Counted from the first letter of the stretch, positions 28,847 to 37,425 are shown. The stretch: 64,000 bases of DNA from an uncultured Rhodospirillaceae bacterium (GCA_913020445.1 CAJWAR010000023.1:1-64000); one strand, 5' to 3'. Numbers and translations are program-made. Notes: a model not told the origin generated them from the letters alone.

Positions 28847-28863
28847 TTGATAATCGTTATCAA
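28847..28863 (-). promoter_or_regulatory. Fur-like dyad upstream of the diiron oxygenase
   Basis: TTGATAA-TCG-TTATCAA is a perfect inverted repeat. Its core TGATAATCGTTATCA differs by one base from the 7-1-7 Fur consensus TGATAAT-N-ATTATCA. It is located 47 bp upstream of the oxygenase start on that strand. Control by iron (or a Mur-type regulator) is inferred. Confidence 0.5.
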
Positions 28864-28926
28864 CTCGGGTTTTTTCTATCTGCCTCGCGCCACGGTTTGA
28901 AGCGTAGAAAAACGTTCAAAGGCCGG

Positions 28927-29961
28927 TCAAAGGTGGCTAAGTTTCGGCATTATCTCAGTGGCGAAAAGATCGAGCGAACGCATCGCTTGGGAGTGCGGCA
29001 GGGTGCCGAAATAGAAGCCCAAGGTCATGTAGTTGATACCCAGCTCTTCAATCTGGTTCTCAAGCTGGTCACAGATCGCATCCGGCGGACCGACCAGAAC
29101 CAGGCCTTTTTCCACCGCCTCATTGACGTCCTCAAACATGCTTTTGGCGATGACCGGACCGGCGACATGGTTGCGCTGCAGTTTGGTCAGGCTGGCATAC
29201 CAGTGGTCATAGGCCGGCTTACCAACTTCCACGGCCTCTTCGACCGAATCTGCTATCACCAGGTGACGGACGACGCCGATGGCCGTGCCGCCCGGAAAAT
29301 TATCGCCCGGTATGGCCGGCGCGCCGCGTTTGGCGTAGGCCGCTTTATAAGTATCAATACATCCTTTTGCCTGTTCCATCGATCCCAACGTGACGAAGTT
29401 AAGCCCCTCATCGCCCGCCCATTCTGAGCCGACCTCGCTGGAGGAGCCATACCAGATCGGCGGGTGGGGTTGCTGCAACGGCCGCAATTCCATCGGGGCA
29501 TCGTTATAGGTGAAATACTCGCCCGAATGGGTAAGCCGTTCGTTGGTTAGGCCGTTGATGATGACATCTAGTGATTCGAACATTACCTCGCGCCCGGTTT
29601 CAAAATTTACTGGAAAATGTTCAAGCTCGTAAGGCGAGATACCCCGGCCGACGCCGACATCCAGCCGGCCATGACTGAGATGATCGAGCATACTGATTTC
29701 CTCGATCAGACGAAGCGGCGTATAAAGCGGCAATAGATAGACCAGCGGGCCCATACGGATTTGTTTTGTCACCCGCGCCACGGCGCCCAGATAAACACTA
29801 GGTGCCGGCACCATGTTGAGGGGCGTGATGTGGTGTTCGGCGACATGATAGCAATAGAATCCAGCATTATCAGCCGCGGCGACATACTCGAGGCGCTTGT
29901 CGAATAGCTCGGCCAACGGCAAGTCCGACTGGTCGACATGATCCCAAAGACCGAATTTCAT
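28927..29961 (-). CDS. Luciferase-like (LLM class) flavin-dependent monooxygenase
   Basis: A 344-residue TIM-barrel protein of the bacterial luciferase-like family. It has FGLWDHVDQSDL at the start, YHVAEHHITPLN near residue 40, RIRMGPLVYLLPLY-type text near residue 70, and GRLDVGVGRGISPYEL near residue 100. GGAGGG lies just before the ATG. It needs reduced flavin from a separate reductase, which is not visible here. It is in the same direction as the diiron oxygenase, 126 bp upstream of it, and may act on the same pathway. An FNR-like dyad lies about 145 bp upstream. The substrate is unknown. Confidence 0.88.
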   Translation of the reverse strand: MKFGLWDHVDQSDLPLAELFDKRLEYVAAADNAGFYCYHVAEHHITPLNMVPAPSVYLGAVARVTKQIRMGPLVYLLPLYTPLRLIEEISMLDHLSHGRLDVGVGRGISPYELEHFPVNFETGREVMFESLDVIINGLTNERLTHSGEYFTYNDAPMELRPLQQPHPPIWYGSSSEVGSEWAGDEGLNFVTLGSMEQAKGCIDTYKAAYAKRGAPAIPGDNFPGGTAIGVVRHLVIADSVEEAVEVGKPAYDHWYASLTKLQRNHVAGPVIAKSMFEDVNEAVEKGLVLVGPPDAICDQLENQIEELGINYMTLGFYFGTLPHSQAMRSLDLFATEIMPKLSHL

Positions 29962-30104
29962 GATTGAACCCTCCTGGTTGGCAGACCCCTAAAAGAATTA
30001 CCTCCCGGCCGGGAAACTTAATGCGTTCTCATTTTCGGCCTGAGATAGGACGTCGAAAATCTTATTTTGAGGCCAAATCGTGACACAACGAATTTTTCAC
30101 TACC

Positions 30105-30118
30105 TTGACTTAGGTCAA
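30105..30118 (-). promoter_or_regulatory. FNR-like dyad (TTGAC-N4-GTCAA)
   Basis: TTGAC-TTAG-GTCAA is a perfect dyad with FNR/FixK-type spacing and one changed base per half-site. It lies about 145 bp upstream of the luciferase-like gene. It sits in a gene-free stretch (29962-30195) in which I see no coding pattern. Confidence 0.35.
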
Positions 30119-30195
30119 AACGGGAAAATGATCGCCGTACCAAGTTAGTGCGTTAATCGGGTCGCCACGAATTTATATGAAATGTTCCGAATGGC

Positions 30196-30253
30196 CGCAA
30201 AATGGCGGGAGAACAATATTTCGTACCCATTGCCTTGCAGCAGTGCGGCGACT
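30196..30253 (-). pseudogene. Methyltransferase internal relic B
   Basis: This 58-bp block matches 34598-34655 inside the intact methyltransferase gene at 54 of 58 bases, in the same orientation. In the reverse frame it still encodes LLQGNGYEILFS. Similarity stops abruptly at 30254, two bases before the stop codon of the CoA-ligase relic, so this is a recombination joint. It forms direct repeats with the intact gene around a 4.4-kb block. Confidence 0.85.
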
Positions 30254-30255
30254 TC

Positions 30256-30460
30256 TCACTTTTCGACGAACCGCACCTGTTGTAGTCCCTCGATGCGCTC
30301 ATCCGTCCAGCGTCTTACCTTGTACTCAAAGCGCGGCAGGGTGCCGTGTGGAACCTCTAGGACCGTCATCGAAACATGGGTAGTGTCTTTGATCTTACGG
30401 GCGAAGTCTACAAGAATGCCTTTATGCGTAGATTTTTTACGCTCCGTTGCATGATTTCAC
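30256..30460 (-). pseudogene. CoA-ligase (PaaK-like) C-terminal relic
   Basis: The reverse frame ending at 30256 encodes about 65 residues without a usable start. GILVDFARKIKDTTHVSM and EVPHGTLPRFEYKVRRWTD strongly resemble the C-terminal lid of phenylacetate-CoA ligase-type enzymes (usually P-G-x-LPR-x-E-x-K). Only about the last 60 residues survive, so it cannot be catalytic. It lies downstream of bcrB, where an aromatic acyl-CoA ligase would make sense. The upstream limit is approximate. Confidence 0.6.
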
Positions 30461-30479
30461 ATCCTTTGGGATTGAACGA

Positions 30480-30698
30480 TTACAACTTTGTCCACGGGCA
30501 AGGTGGTGGCCCGGATTGCGATTCTGTGCCGGCTGTGAAGTCGGCATTCCATACAACGTTCTCATCATCCGCTTTCGAGCAGCCTTTGCAGGCTGGCCCC
30601 GAATCGAGGCTTTTCAAGACATGATCGCCATCCATGCTAATCACGAAGACCGAGGAAAAGTCCTCTTTGGTATAAGTTTTTAGGTCCCGCTTTTTCAT
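30480..30698 (-). CDS. Small ORF translationally coupled to bcrB, unknown
   Basis: A 72-residue frame whose ATG overlaps the bcrB stop (ATGA), the arrangement of a coupled downstream gene. It starts MKKRDLKTYTKEDFSSVFVI and contains ACKGC near residue 36 and PPPCPW near the end. I do not recognise a family. It may be the surviving N-terminus of a larger gene, since the next sequence downstream is the CoA-ligase relic. In Thauera-type clusters the gene after bcrB is bcrA, but I see no BcrA similarity here. Confidence 0.4.
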   Translation of the reverse strand: MKKRDLKTYTKEDFSSVFVISMDGDHVLKSLDSGPACKGCSKADDENVVWNADFTAGTESQSGPPPCPWTKL

Positions 30699-32011
30699 GC
30701 CACTTCTCCAATGATACCGGAGCGTTTCTGGTCAATCATCTGGAGGTAGCTTTCAATTCGATTTTTGACATTGGCAGCTGAAAAATAGCGTGGGTCCACC
30801 AAATCAGTCTCGACAAATGCAGCGGGCTTACCGGTCCGCTTCTCGACCTCGTACATCATCAGAAGTTCTCCGGCGGCGAAGCTGTTACAGCTCTTGATCG
30901 AATTGATCAGCAGACCATCGGCTTCATACTCCTCGACATAGTTGGTCAGCATATCGGTGCGCCGAGGCAAAGATCGGTTGGTGTAGCAACCTAAGCAATA
31001 GTCAGCGAGCGTCTCCAGTGGATTGTCGGCATCATGGCGAAATCCGAAATCGTAAACTCCGCCTACCTTGCTATATGAGCTGGCGACAATCACCGCGCCT
31101 TCGTCATAGAACATTTTCCAAAATTCACGGAAGTGGGTGTAGTTGGGCGGACCTTCGGTAACAAGACGATATTTTTCCTCGCCCATCGGGCCATCCGGCG
31201 TAACGGGTCCAAGACCAAGCGCCATGCGTTCCTCGATCTCGACACGGAGCGCACTATAGAAATCCACCGCTTCTTCGGTGCCGCGGAAAGCTCCGAAGAT
31301 CGGGCCAATATAATAGATGCCGCCGAAATAGGCATCGATCGGCGAGCGTTTATTCTTAGCGCTCTGCAGAACCCAGACCAAATCATCCTCAGCCTTGGCC
31401 GAGCGCTTCAAATATTCACGCAACCGGTCAATGTCGAACTTTACGCCACTGATTTCCTCCAGCAATGGAATTACTTCTTCCTTTAACTGTTTAACAACAT
31501 ATTGGCGCATGTTGTTGGTGATTTTTCCTTCGCCATCGTAGGGCGTATGCAACATGACGGTAGGACATTTGTATTGCTCACGCAGCAGTTCAAACCACTT
31601 CATATAGGTGTAGCAACCGGTATAGCTGAGCAACAATACATCAGGATCGGGGAACGGTTTACCGTTGGGGGCGATATTGCCTTTGGACATCATACCCAGA
31701 TCGGATTTTACATAGGTGCAGACATCCTCGGAATGACCTTGGTTTTCAGCTTCCAAGACATAGGCACCGCTGGTCCTTCTCAAGCCCTGCTGGATGGCAT
31801 TCGTTTCCGGCAGATTATTGATCATATCGAAACACATGATGAGCTCGTTGAGATTGCCAGGGACGAAGGTCGAGCAAACTTTCTCACCGGTATCAGGTGC
31901 GGCCGTCATACGGTCATAATGCTCACCCATCATATCCTTCTGGATCTGCATTGAGACGTCTTTCTCGACGCTGGTACTTTCAGATTTTTTGGCTGTGGCA
32001 GTTGCGGTCAT
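30695..32011 (-). CDS. bcrB: Benzoyl-CoA reductase subunit B
   Basis: A 438-residue protein of the HgdB/BcrBC family. It closely fits Thauera/Magnetospirillum BcrB in length and in blocks such as TFVPGNLNELIMCFDM, NAIQQGLRRTSG, EDVCTYVKSDLG, SPIDAYFGGIYYIGP and CNSFAAGELLMMYE. Candidate cluster or Zn ligand cysteines are in SYTGCYTY, DYCLGCYTN and KSCNSF. In the known class-I enzyme, B and C bind benzoyl-CoA while A and D are the ATP-driven electron activators. No bcrC, bcrA, bcrD or ferredoxin gene is in the window, so this copy cannot work alone. It lies about 50 bp downstream of oah, as part of one reverse operon. Confidence 0.9.
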   Translation of the reverse strand: MTATATAKKSESTSVEKDVSMQIQKDMMGEHYDRMTAAPDTGEKVCSTFVPGNLNELIMCFDMINNLPETNAIQQGLRRTSGAYVLEAENQGHSEDVCTYVKSDLGMMSKGNIAPNGKPFPDPDVLLLSYTGCYTYMKWFELLREQYKCPTVMLHTPYDGEGKITNNMRQYVVKQLKEEVIPLLEEISGVKFDIDRLREYLKRSAKAEDDLVWVLQSAKNKRSPIDAYFGGIYYIGPIFGAFRGTEEAVDFYSALRVEIEERMALGLGPVTPDGPMGEEKYRLVTEGPPNYTHFREFWKMFYDEGAVIVASSYSKVGGVYDFGFRHDADNPLETLADYCLGCYTNRSLPRRTDMLTNYVEEYEADGLLINSIKSCNSFAAGELLMMYEVEKRTGKPAAFVETDLVDPRYFSAANVKNRIESYLQMIDQKRSGIIGEVA

Positions 32012-32061
32012 GTCAGGCTCCTATAATCAGCCGATGTTTTGTATTGGATCTACTTTTTGAC

Positions 32062-33219
32062 TCACTCAGCGGCAATTTGAGCCACCGGCATTAAGCTTTC
32101 GATTAACTCCTCAGTCCAAGGCACGCCTTGGGCCAGTGCTTGACGCAGCTCAACGAAATCAATCTCTCTGCCAGTTTCTTTATTGCCCCGATGAAAGGCT
32201 CGAAAGCCAGTGCGGGCTTCATTCATCATGTTGAGCGAAAGCCAGGAGCGGGCATTTTCCTTGTTGCGGTTCCAGGCTTCGAGTTTTGGTTTGCGTAATT
32301 CCTCAATGCTCTTGATCGTGCATTCCGGAAAAGTTTCAAGCAACTTGGCGCATACCGCTTCAACTTTCTCATCGAGCAAGGAGAGATCAATCTCGCCCTC
32401 GGCAATCAACTTTTTGCCTTTAGCCAGATCCTCGCCGGTCTTGAATTCGCCGTGAACGATTTGGCCGTATTCATCGACCATCCGGTCGGTGATCACTGTC
32501 GGGTTGGCTAAAAATTTACCATCGATTTTCAAGCTGGGCGCAATTTCCGCCACGATGCCGAGCCGGCAGGCTTTATGGGCCGAAAACGGTTCACACAATG
32601 TGCCCGAAACGAAAGCCTGTTCGCAGCCGACCATTACGGGCAGAAAGTCGGTCGCGCCGCCAATTGCCGCAGAGCCGTGCTTGGGACCCGCTTGGCCGAA
32701 ATTGGCCAAGTCTTGTGCAATCGTAAAATCGCAGGCCATACCGATTTCCTGACCACCGCCAATTCGCATGCCGTTCACCCGTCCGATAACTGGTTTGTCA
32801 CAGCCCAGAATTGCCGAAACCATGTCATTGAAGAGACGCAGGTACTGACGGTACTCCTGAGGATTGCCGGCATAATATTCAGAATATTCCGCTACATTGC
32901 CACCCGTAGAGAACGCTTTATTACCAACCGCCGTAAAGACAACCGTGTTTACAGAACGGTCGAGCGAAGCCTTGCGAAAAGCCAGGATAGTCGCTTTGAC
33001 CATATCAGTCGTATAGGAATTGTATTGTGTAGGATTGTTAAAGCTGATCCAGGCATTGAAAAGGCCTTCAGCCACGCTGCCGTCACGGCGTTTGGCTGGG
33101 CGCTTCTCATATAGCACCATGCCATCGGCAAGTTTTTCAATTTCGACATCGACCAGATTGTGGTCGTAAAGAGACTTTGGTGTATCCCGCTCTATAATTG
33201 CCTGTGTGTTCGCACTCAT
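32062..33219 (-). CDS. oah: 6-oxocyclohex-1-ene-1-carbonyl-CoA hydrolase
   Basis: A 385-residue crotonase-fold enzyme, longer than ordinary enoyl-CoA hydratases and matching Oah/BamA. Characteristic text includes AWISFNNPTQYNSYTTDMVK, YYAGNPQEYRQYLRLFNDM, RIGGGQEIGMACDFTIAQ and GQAGPKHGSA. It would open the ring of 6-oxocyclohex-1-ene-1-carbonyl-CoA to a pimelyl-CoA derivative in anaerobic benzoyl-CoA degradation. The ATG at 33219 has AGAGG six bases upstream, so the in-frame GTG one codon earlier is not needed. The dienoyl-CoA hydratase and dehydrogenase of the pathway (dch, had) are absent here. Confidence 0.9.
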   Translation of the reverse strand: MSANTQAIIERDTPKSLYDHNLVDVEIEKLADGMVLYEKRPAKRRDGSVAEGLFNAWISFNNPTQYNSYTTDMVKATILAFRKASLDRSVNTVVFTAVGNKAFSTGGNVAEYSEYYAGNPQEYRQYLRLFNDMVSAILGCDKPVIGRVNGMRIGGGQEIGMACDFTIAQDLANFGQAGPKHGSAAIGGATDFLPVMVGCEQAFVSGTLCEPFSAHKACRLGIVAEIAPSLKIDGKFLANPTVITDRMVDEYGQIVHGEFKTGEDLAKGKKLIAEGEIDLSLLDEKVEAVCAKLLETFPECTIKSIEELRKPKLEAWNRNKENARSWLSLNMMNEARTGFRAFHRGNKETGREIDFVELRQALAQGVPWTEELIESLMPVAQIAAE

Positions 33220-33405
33220 CACTCACCTCTTATTTACTCGTGTCCGCCATGCTGACCATCGATTCTTGCAATCCGTTCAGCCAGGCGTAAGATGTTCAAA
33301 TTAGGAAAAGAGTACGCTTGGTGGTCCATATGTGTCTTGGACGACAGCGCCGAATTTTATGGACGACGGTGCAGTGAGACCTGTTTGCAAGCTTAATCCG
33401 GAAGA

Positions 33406-34395
33406 ATGCGTGTCTTGAAAATGCGGAGTGTATCGACAATAAATTCGTTTCGGACCGAGGAAGTATCGGTACCTGAACAATTCGACTATTGGCGCGACTT
33501 CCTGTGCGATACGTTCATAGAGATGGAACCATCCAATGACGGTGATGGCTCTTTTCGTGCCGCTGTCGACACCGGTGAATTCGGTGCACTAACGGTAGCG
33601 ACGATCAGTGCACAGCCACACAAAGTGCGCCGTACCAAATCTAATATTTCAAACTCTGATACTGAATCGACCCTGTTCCATTATCAGATTTCCGGCAAAT
33701 CTGTTTTTCGCCAGGGCGATGCAGAGGAAACCATCCTGCCCGGCGACATTGCCTGTATGGACACTGCCCACCCGTTCGAGCTCGACTTGATTGATGATTT
33801 TAGATGTATAACGGTGAAAGCGCCGCGAAATTTATTTGTTTCTCTACTTGGATCGGAGCCTTTATTTCGGAAGGCACGGATCAGACGAAATAGTGTATAT
33901 GGCGCCATTCTGGGTGAATATTTCAAGTTCTCCCGGCGACAAATCGGTACCGACGAAGACGAGGTTGAGGCAATGCTTTCCCAGCAGTTTTGTGAAACCT
34001 TGGCGCTGGCACAGAAAAGCGATCCGGTCCCCATCTGTCGGCATCTCGATGACGAAACGCCACCGCTGCTTGGCGCTGTGCTATCCCATCTCAGGAATAA
34101 TCTGACCGATGGCGAACTGACCCCACCTAAAATAGCAGACCATTTTGGGATTTCGGTACGCTATCTGCATCGATTGTTTGAACCTGTCGGATTAACACTC
34201 GGTCAATGGCTACTGAGGCAACGCTTAAAACGCTGCTTCAACGATTTAACCGACCCGCAATTTGATCAGACACCAATTTCCTCCATTGCCTACAGATACG
34301 GCTTTAATGATCTGTCCTATTTTGGTCGCTCGTTTAAAGCACGATATAATGTTACCCCGCGTGAAGCACGCGGTCGTGGCGTTTCGAACACTTAA
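33406..34395 (+). CDS. AraC-family regulator, divergent from oah-bcrB
   Basis: A 329-residue protein. The N-terminal part (about 1-200) is a FeaR/AraC_binding_2-type sensory domain (EQFDYWRDFLCDTF, LPGDIACMDTAHPFE). The C-terminal AraC HTH runs from about 225 to 325 (KIADHFGISVRYLHRLF, ISSIAYRYGFNDLSYFGRSF). It is divergently transcribed from the oah-bcrB genes across 186 bp, which strongly suggests it controls them in response to an aromatic effector. Both HTH units look intact. A second in-frame ATG occurs five codons in (33421). Confidence 0.9.
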   Translation: MRVLKMRSVSTINSFRTEEVSVPEQFDYWRDFLCDTFIEMEPSNDGDGSFRAAVDTGEFGALTVATISAQPHKVRRTKSNISNSDTESTLFHYQISGKSVFRQGDAEETILPGDIACMDTAHPFELDLIDDFRCITVKAPRNLFVSLLGSEPLFRKARIRRNSVYGAILGEYFKFSRRQIGTDEDEVEAMLSQQFCETLALAQKSDPVPICRHLDDETPPLLGAVLSHLRNNLTDGELTPPKIADHFGISVRYLHRLFEPVGLTLGQWLLRQRLKRCFNDLTDPQFDQTPISSIAYRYGFNDLSYFGRSFKARYNVTPREARGRGVSNT

Positions 34396-34498
34396 ACTGG
34401 TGCTTTTTAGATCAAGAAAAACAACTCAAAAATTTCTTTTGTGATGCCTGCAGGAACAAAAGCCGACATCTCGAAGTGAGACTAAAACCGCTTATATT

Positions 34499-35347
34499 CT
34501 AGCGCTTTTCCAGCCACAGACTTGTTTCGGCGGCGCCGTTGAACAGCTCCAGCCGGTCAATCACGCTGGCGGCGAGGATGTCTGCCAGCCTCGAGGTCGC
34601 AAAATGGCTGGAGAACAATATCTCGTACCCATTGCCTTGCAGCAGTGCAGCCACTCCTTGTTGTTCGTTGTAGCCACGCCAGGCCCATCTCAGCGGGTAG
34701 TCATCCGGCAGGTAAATATCGTGAATATGGACGATAACACCGCCCGGTAATGTCGGCAGCACGCGGTTAAAGAGATAATCGACATCGCTGCCGGGCATCA
34801 GGATATGGCTCGAATCGATAAACAAAATATCGCCGGAGTTTAATTCATGAAAAGCATCAAACCCGGCCTGCTCGACCGTGCTGCGAATAGCGGTGACATC
34901 AAGGGCGCTGATGGTGGCCCGGGGGGCGGGATCAATGGTGGTGATTTCGGTGGTGAGCGAGCCATCTTTGACCGCTTCCGCCATGAAGCGCGTTGAATGA
35001 CCAGACCCTATTTCGACAATTCGCTGCGGCTGGCATTCGCGCACCATCGTGTAAAGTGCGGCGCCATCGAGTCTCGGAAACCAATCCTGTCCCCAGCGCG
35101 GTCCTGGAGGTGAATTTTCACCAATATTTTCAAGTTCTTGTGAGTATTTATTGATATTTTGAATGAACGCAATTTGAGCGTCTTTTCGAGCGTCAAATCT
35201 CTCTAAAAGAGGCTGATAGGTGGCCAATGTTCCAGGCTCGCTTAGCTGGTCGGCATAGCGATAGGGAATGAAAAATCCTTGGCGTTTGAGGCCAAGCAGT
35301 GTTTGCAATCCCATCTTTAGCAGGCGGCCATAGGGCGGTTTGGACAT
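34499..35347 (-). CDS. Class I SAM-dependent methyltransferase
   Basis: A 282-residue methyltransferase of the Methyltransf_24 type. Motif I is RIVEIGSGHSTRFMAEAV near residue 105, followed by TTIDPAPRA and ILFIDSSHIL near residue 180. GGGGAA precedes the ATG. The acceptor is not evident; family members are common in surface-polysaccharide and small-molecule loci. Fragments of its 3' half are scattered at 27952-28039 and 30196-30253, showing that this gene was a recombination partner. It ends about 100 bp from the AraC gene. Confidence 0.85.
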   Translation of the reverse strand: MSKPPYGRLLKMGLQTLLGLKRQGFFIPYRYADQLSEPGTLATYQPLLERFDARKDAQIAFIQNINKYSQELENIGENSPPGPRWGQDWFPRLDGAALYTMVRECQPQRIVEIGSGHSTRFMAEAVKDGSLTTEITTIDPAPRATISALDVTAIRSTVEQAGFDAFHELNSGDILFIDSSHILMPGSDVDYLFNRVLPTLPGGVIVHIHDIYLPDDYPLRWAWRGYNEQQGVAALLQGNGYEILFSSHFATSRLADILAASVIDRLELFNGAAETSLWLEKR

Positions 35348-35374
35348 GAAGTTCCCCTGTTTGCATTCAAGGGA

Positions 35375-36235
35375 TTATAGGATTTCAGCGCTCCAATCCA
35401 GCCCAATATTAACCGCGGGTGCGGAATGGGTGAGGGCGCCGACCGAGATATGAGTGACGCCTGATTCTGCCTTGGCGCGGATGGTCGTTAAATTAACGTC
35501 ACCCGAAGCTTCCATCGGCAGGCGGCCATCGACAAGGGCCACGGCCTCGACCATCACCTCCGCACTCATATTGTCGAACAGGATCATATCCGCCCCGGCT
35601 TCGACCGCTTCCTTGACTTGCTCAAGGGAGTCACATTCAACTTCGATGTTGGGCAAATTATTAGCTTTGGCGCGCCGTACCGCCTCGGCGATACCGCCCG
35701 ATACCGCGACGTGATTGTCTTTGATCAACACGCCATCATCAAGCGCCATCCGGTGATTGGTCGCGCCGCCCATGCGGGTCGCATATTTGGCGAGTTGGCG
35801 GTAGACCGGGATGGTTTTCCTGGTATCGAGCAAAATCGTGTCGAGATCGGCGATTTTATCGGCATATTCCCGGGTAAGCGTGGCGATACCGGACAAATGC
35901 TGCAAAATGTTGATGGCAGTGCGCTCGGCCGTCAGCAAATCAACCGCAGGGCCGGCCAATTCGGCCAACACAGAACCGGCGGCGACCAAATCACCGTCAC
36001 TCGCTTTTGCCGTCCAAGTTATCTTGTCTGAGTAACGCTCGAACACGCGTCCAGCGACCGGCAGGCCAGCGCAAACCATCTTTTGGCGCGCCGACATCAC
36101 GCCGCTAAATCTGGTGTCTGCAGGGATAACCGCTTGGGACGTTAGATCGCCTTGGCCAATGTCTTCGGCAAAGGCAGCATCAATAATATTGTCGACGAGT
36201 TTTAGATCAAGACCGTCCGGCCATTCTGATGCCAT
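35375..36235 (-). CDS. nadC: Nicotinate-nucleotide diphosphorylase (quinolinate phosphoribosyltransferase)
   Basis: A 286-residue enzyme making nicotinate mononucleotide from quinolinate and PRPP. Visible NadC blocks are AFAEDIGQGDLTSQAVI near residue 15, LTAERTAINILQHLSGIAT near residue 105, DTRKTIPVYRQLAKYAT near residue 140, and MALDDGVLIKDNH. It sits 8 bp downstream of nadA, so the pair forms a short NAD biosynthesis operon. No nadB is in the window. Length and motifs are normal. Confidence 0.96.
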   Translation of the reverse strand: MASEWPDGLDLKLVDNIIDAAFAEDIGQGDLTSQAVIPADTRFSGVMSARQKMVCAGLPVAGRVFERYSDKITWTAKASDGDLVAAGSVLAELAGPAVDLLTAERTAINILQHLSGIATLTREYADKIADLDTILLDTRKTIPVYRQLAKYATRMGGATNHRMALDDGVLIKDNHVAVSGGIAEAVRRAKANNLPNIEVECDSLEQVKEAVEAGADMILFDNMSAEVMVEAVALVDGRLPMEASGDVNLTTIRAKAESGVTHISVGALTHSAPAVNIGLDWSAEIL

Positions 36236-36243
36236 ACCAGGAA

Positions 36244-37272
36244 TTAAGCCGCGACCGATTTACTGGCCTGTTTGCTGTCCGGCGTGGCCGGCGAAAGATC
36301 GAGCATTTTTTGCAAAGGTTCAAGCGCCCGAAGACGGAGGTCTTCCGGCATTTCGATGCGTGGTGCTTCGTTTAGCATGGCGAGATAAAGCTTTTCCATA
36401 TCGTTGAGCGCCATAAAAGGACAGTTCGCGCAGTTACATGTGCCGTCGGCACCGGGTGCGGCCATAAACGTCCGATCAGGTGCGATCAGTTCCATCTGGT
36501 GGATGATTTGCTGTTCGGTCGCGACGATAAACTCTTTGCCCTCTGATGTCGTTACAAATTCCAACATTGATCGGGTAGAGCCGACGTGATCAGCGTGTTT
36601 TAAAATACTTTCCGGACATTCAGGATGGGCGGACAGCGCTGCATTAGGGTGGCGCACCATCAACTTGACCAATTCACGCTCATTGAATTGCTCATGAACA
36701 ATACAGGTGCCAGGCCAAATTTCCATATCGCGGTCGGTTTCTTTGGCCAGATAAGCGCCGAGATGGCGATCTGGTCCAAAGATAAGTTTTTGATCGCGTG
36801 GCAATTGATCAATGATGCTTTTGGCATTTGATGAGGTGACGATGATGTCTGAAAGTGCTTTGACTTCGGCCGAGCAGTTGACGTAGCTAAGTGCCATATG
36901 TTCCGGGAAATTTTCACGAAACATTTTGAAGTCTTCGGGCTGGCATGAATCTTCCAGCGAACACCCAGCTTCGCGGTCCGGCAAAACAACGACTTTTTGC
37001 GGGCTCAAAATCTTGGCGCATTCAGCCATAAATTTAACGCCGCAAAAGGCGATCATATCGGCATCGGTCTCGGCGGCTTTGCGGGACAGGTCCAAGGAAT
37101 CACCAACAAAATCGGCAATGTCCTGGATTTCAGGGGCTTGATAATAATGCGCCAGGATGACGGCATTCTTCTCGCGGCGCAGGCGGTTGATCTCTTCTTC
37201 AATATCGATGAAGGGATCCAGGGCATCCGCCGTGAGAGCGTCAGAGCCCGCTTCGACGACAGTATCAATCAT
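36244..37272 (-). CDS. nadA: Quinolinate synthase
   Basis: A 342-residue [4Fe-4S] enzyme condensing iminoaspartate with dihydroxyacetone phosphate to quinolinate. NadA signatures are VILAHYYQAPEIQDIADFVG near residue 38, MIAFCGVKFMAECAKIL, CIVHEQF and CNCANCPFM near residue 286. These contain the cysteines expected to hold the cluster. It is the first gene of the nadA-nadC operon and is divergent from the M20 amidohydrolase gene. NadB (L-aspartate oxidase) or a dehydrogenase must be encoded elsewhere. Confidence 0.96.
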   Translation of the reverse strand: MIDTVVEAGSDALTADALDPFIDIEEEINRLRREKNAVILAHYYQAPEIQDIADFVGDSLDLSRKAAETDADMIAFCGVKFMAECAKILSPQKVVVLPDREAGCSLEDSCQPEDFKMFRENFPEHMALSYVNCSAEVKALSDIIVTSSNAKSIIDQLPRDQKLIFGPDRHLGAYLAKETDRDMEIWPGTCIVHEQFNERELVKLMVRHPNAALSAHPECPESILKHADHVGSTRSMLEFVTTSEGKEFIVATEQQIIHQMELIAPDRTFMAAPGADGTCNCANCPFMALNDMEKLYLAMLNEAPRIEMPEDLRLRALEPLQKMLDLSPATPDSKQASKSVAA

Positions 37273-37425
37273 GCGACTAGCGATTCCTCGCCGCTGTGGT
37301 TAAAAAAACCAAGTTTTTACTTGGTTATAATTGAAAATTTGTCCTAAATGCCGTGTAAGTCAAGCCTGTTCGTGAAAACTGTTACATTATTACTCTATTT
37401 CCAATTTATAGCCAAGGCGCAGCTA

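Noticed and set aside
30177-30454. Overlapping forward frames in the gene-poor stretch
   Set aside because: They run antisense to the methyltransferase and CoA-ligase relics and have no motif.
37348-37425. ATG-started N-terminal extension of the M20 hydrolase with a signal-like segment
   Set aside because: The family normally starts near the chosen TTG, which has a better placed AAGG; kept only as an alternative.
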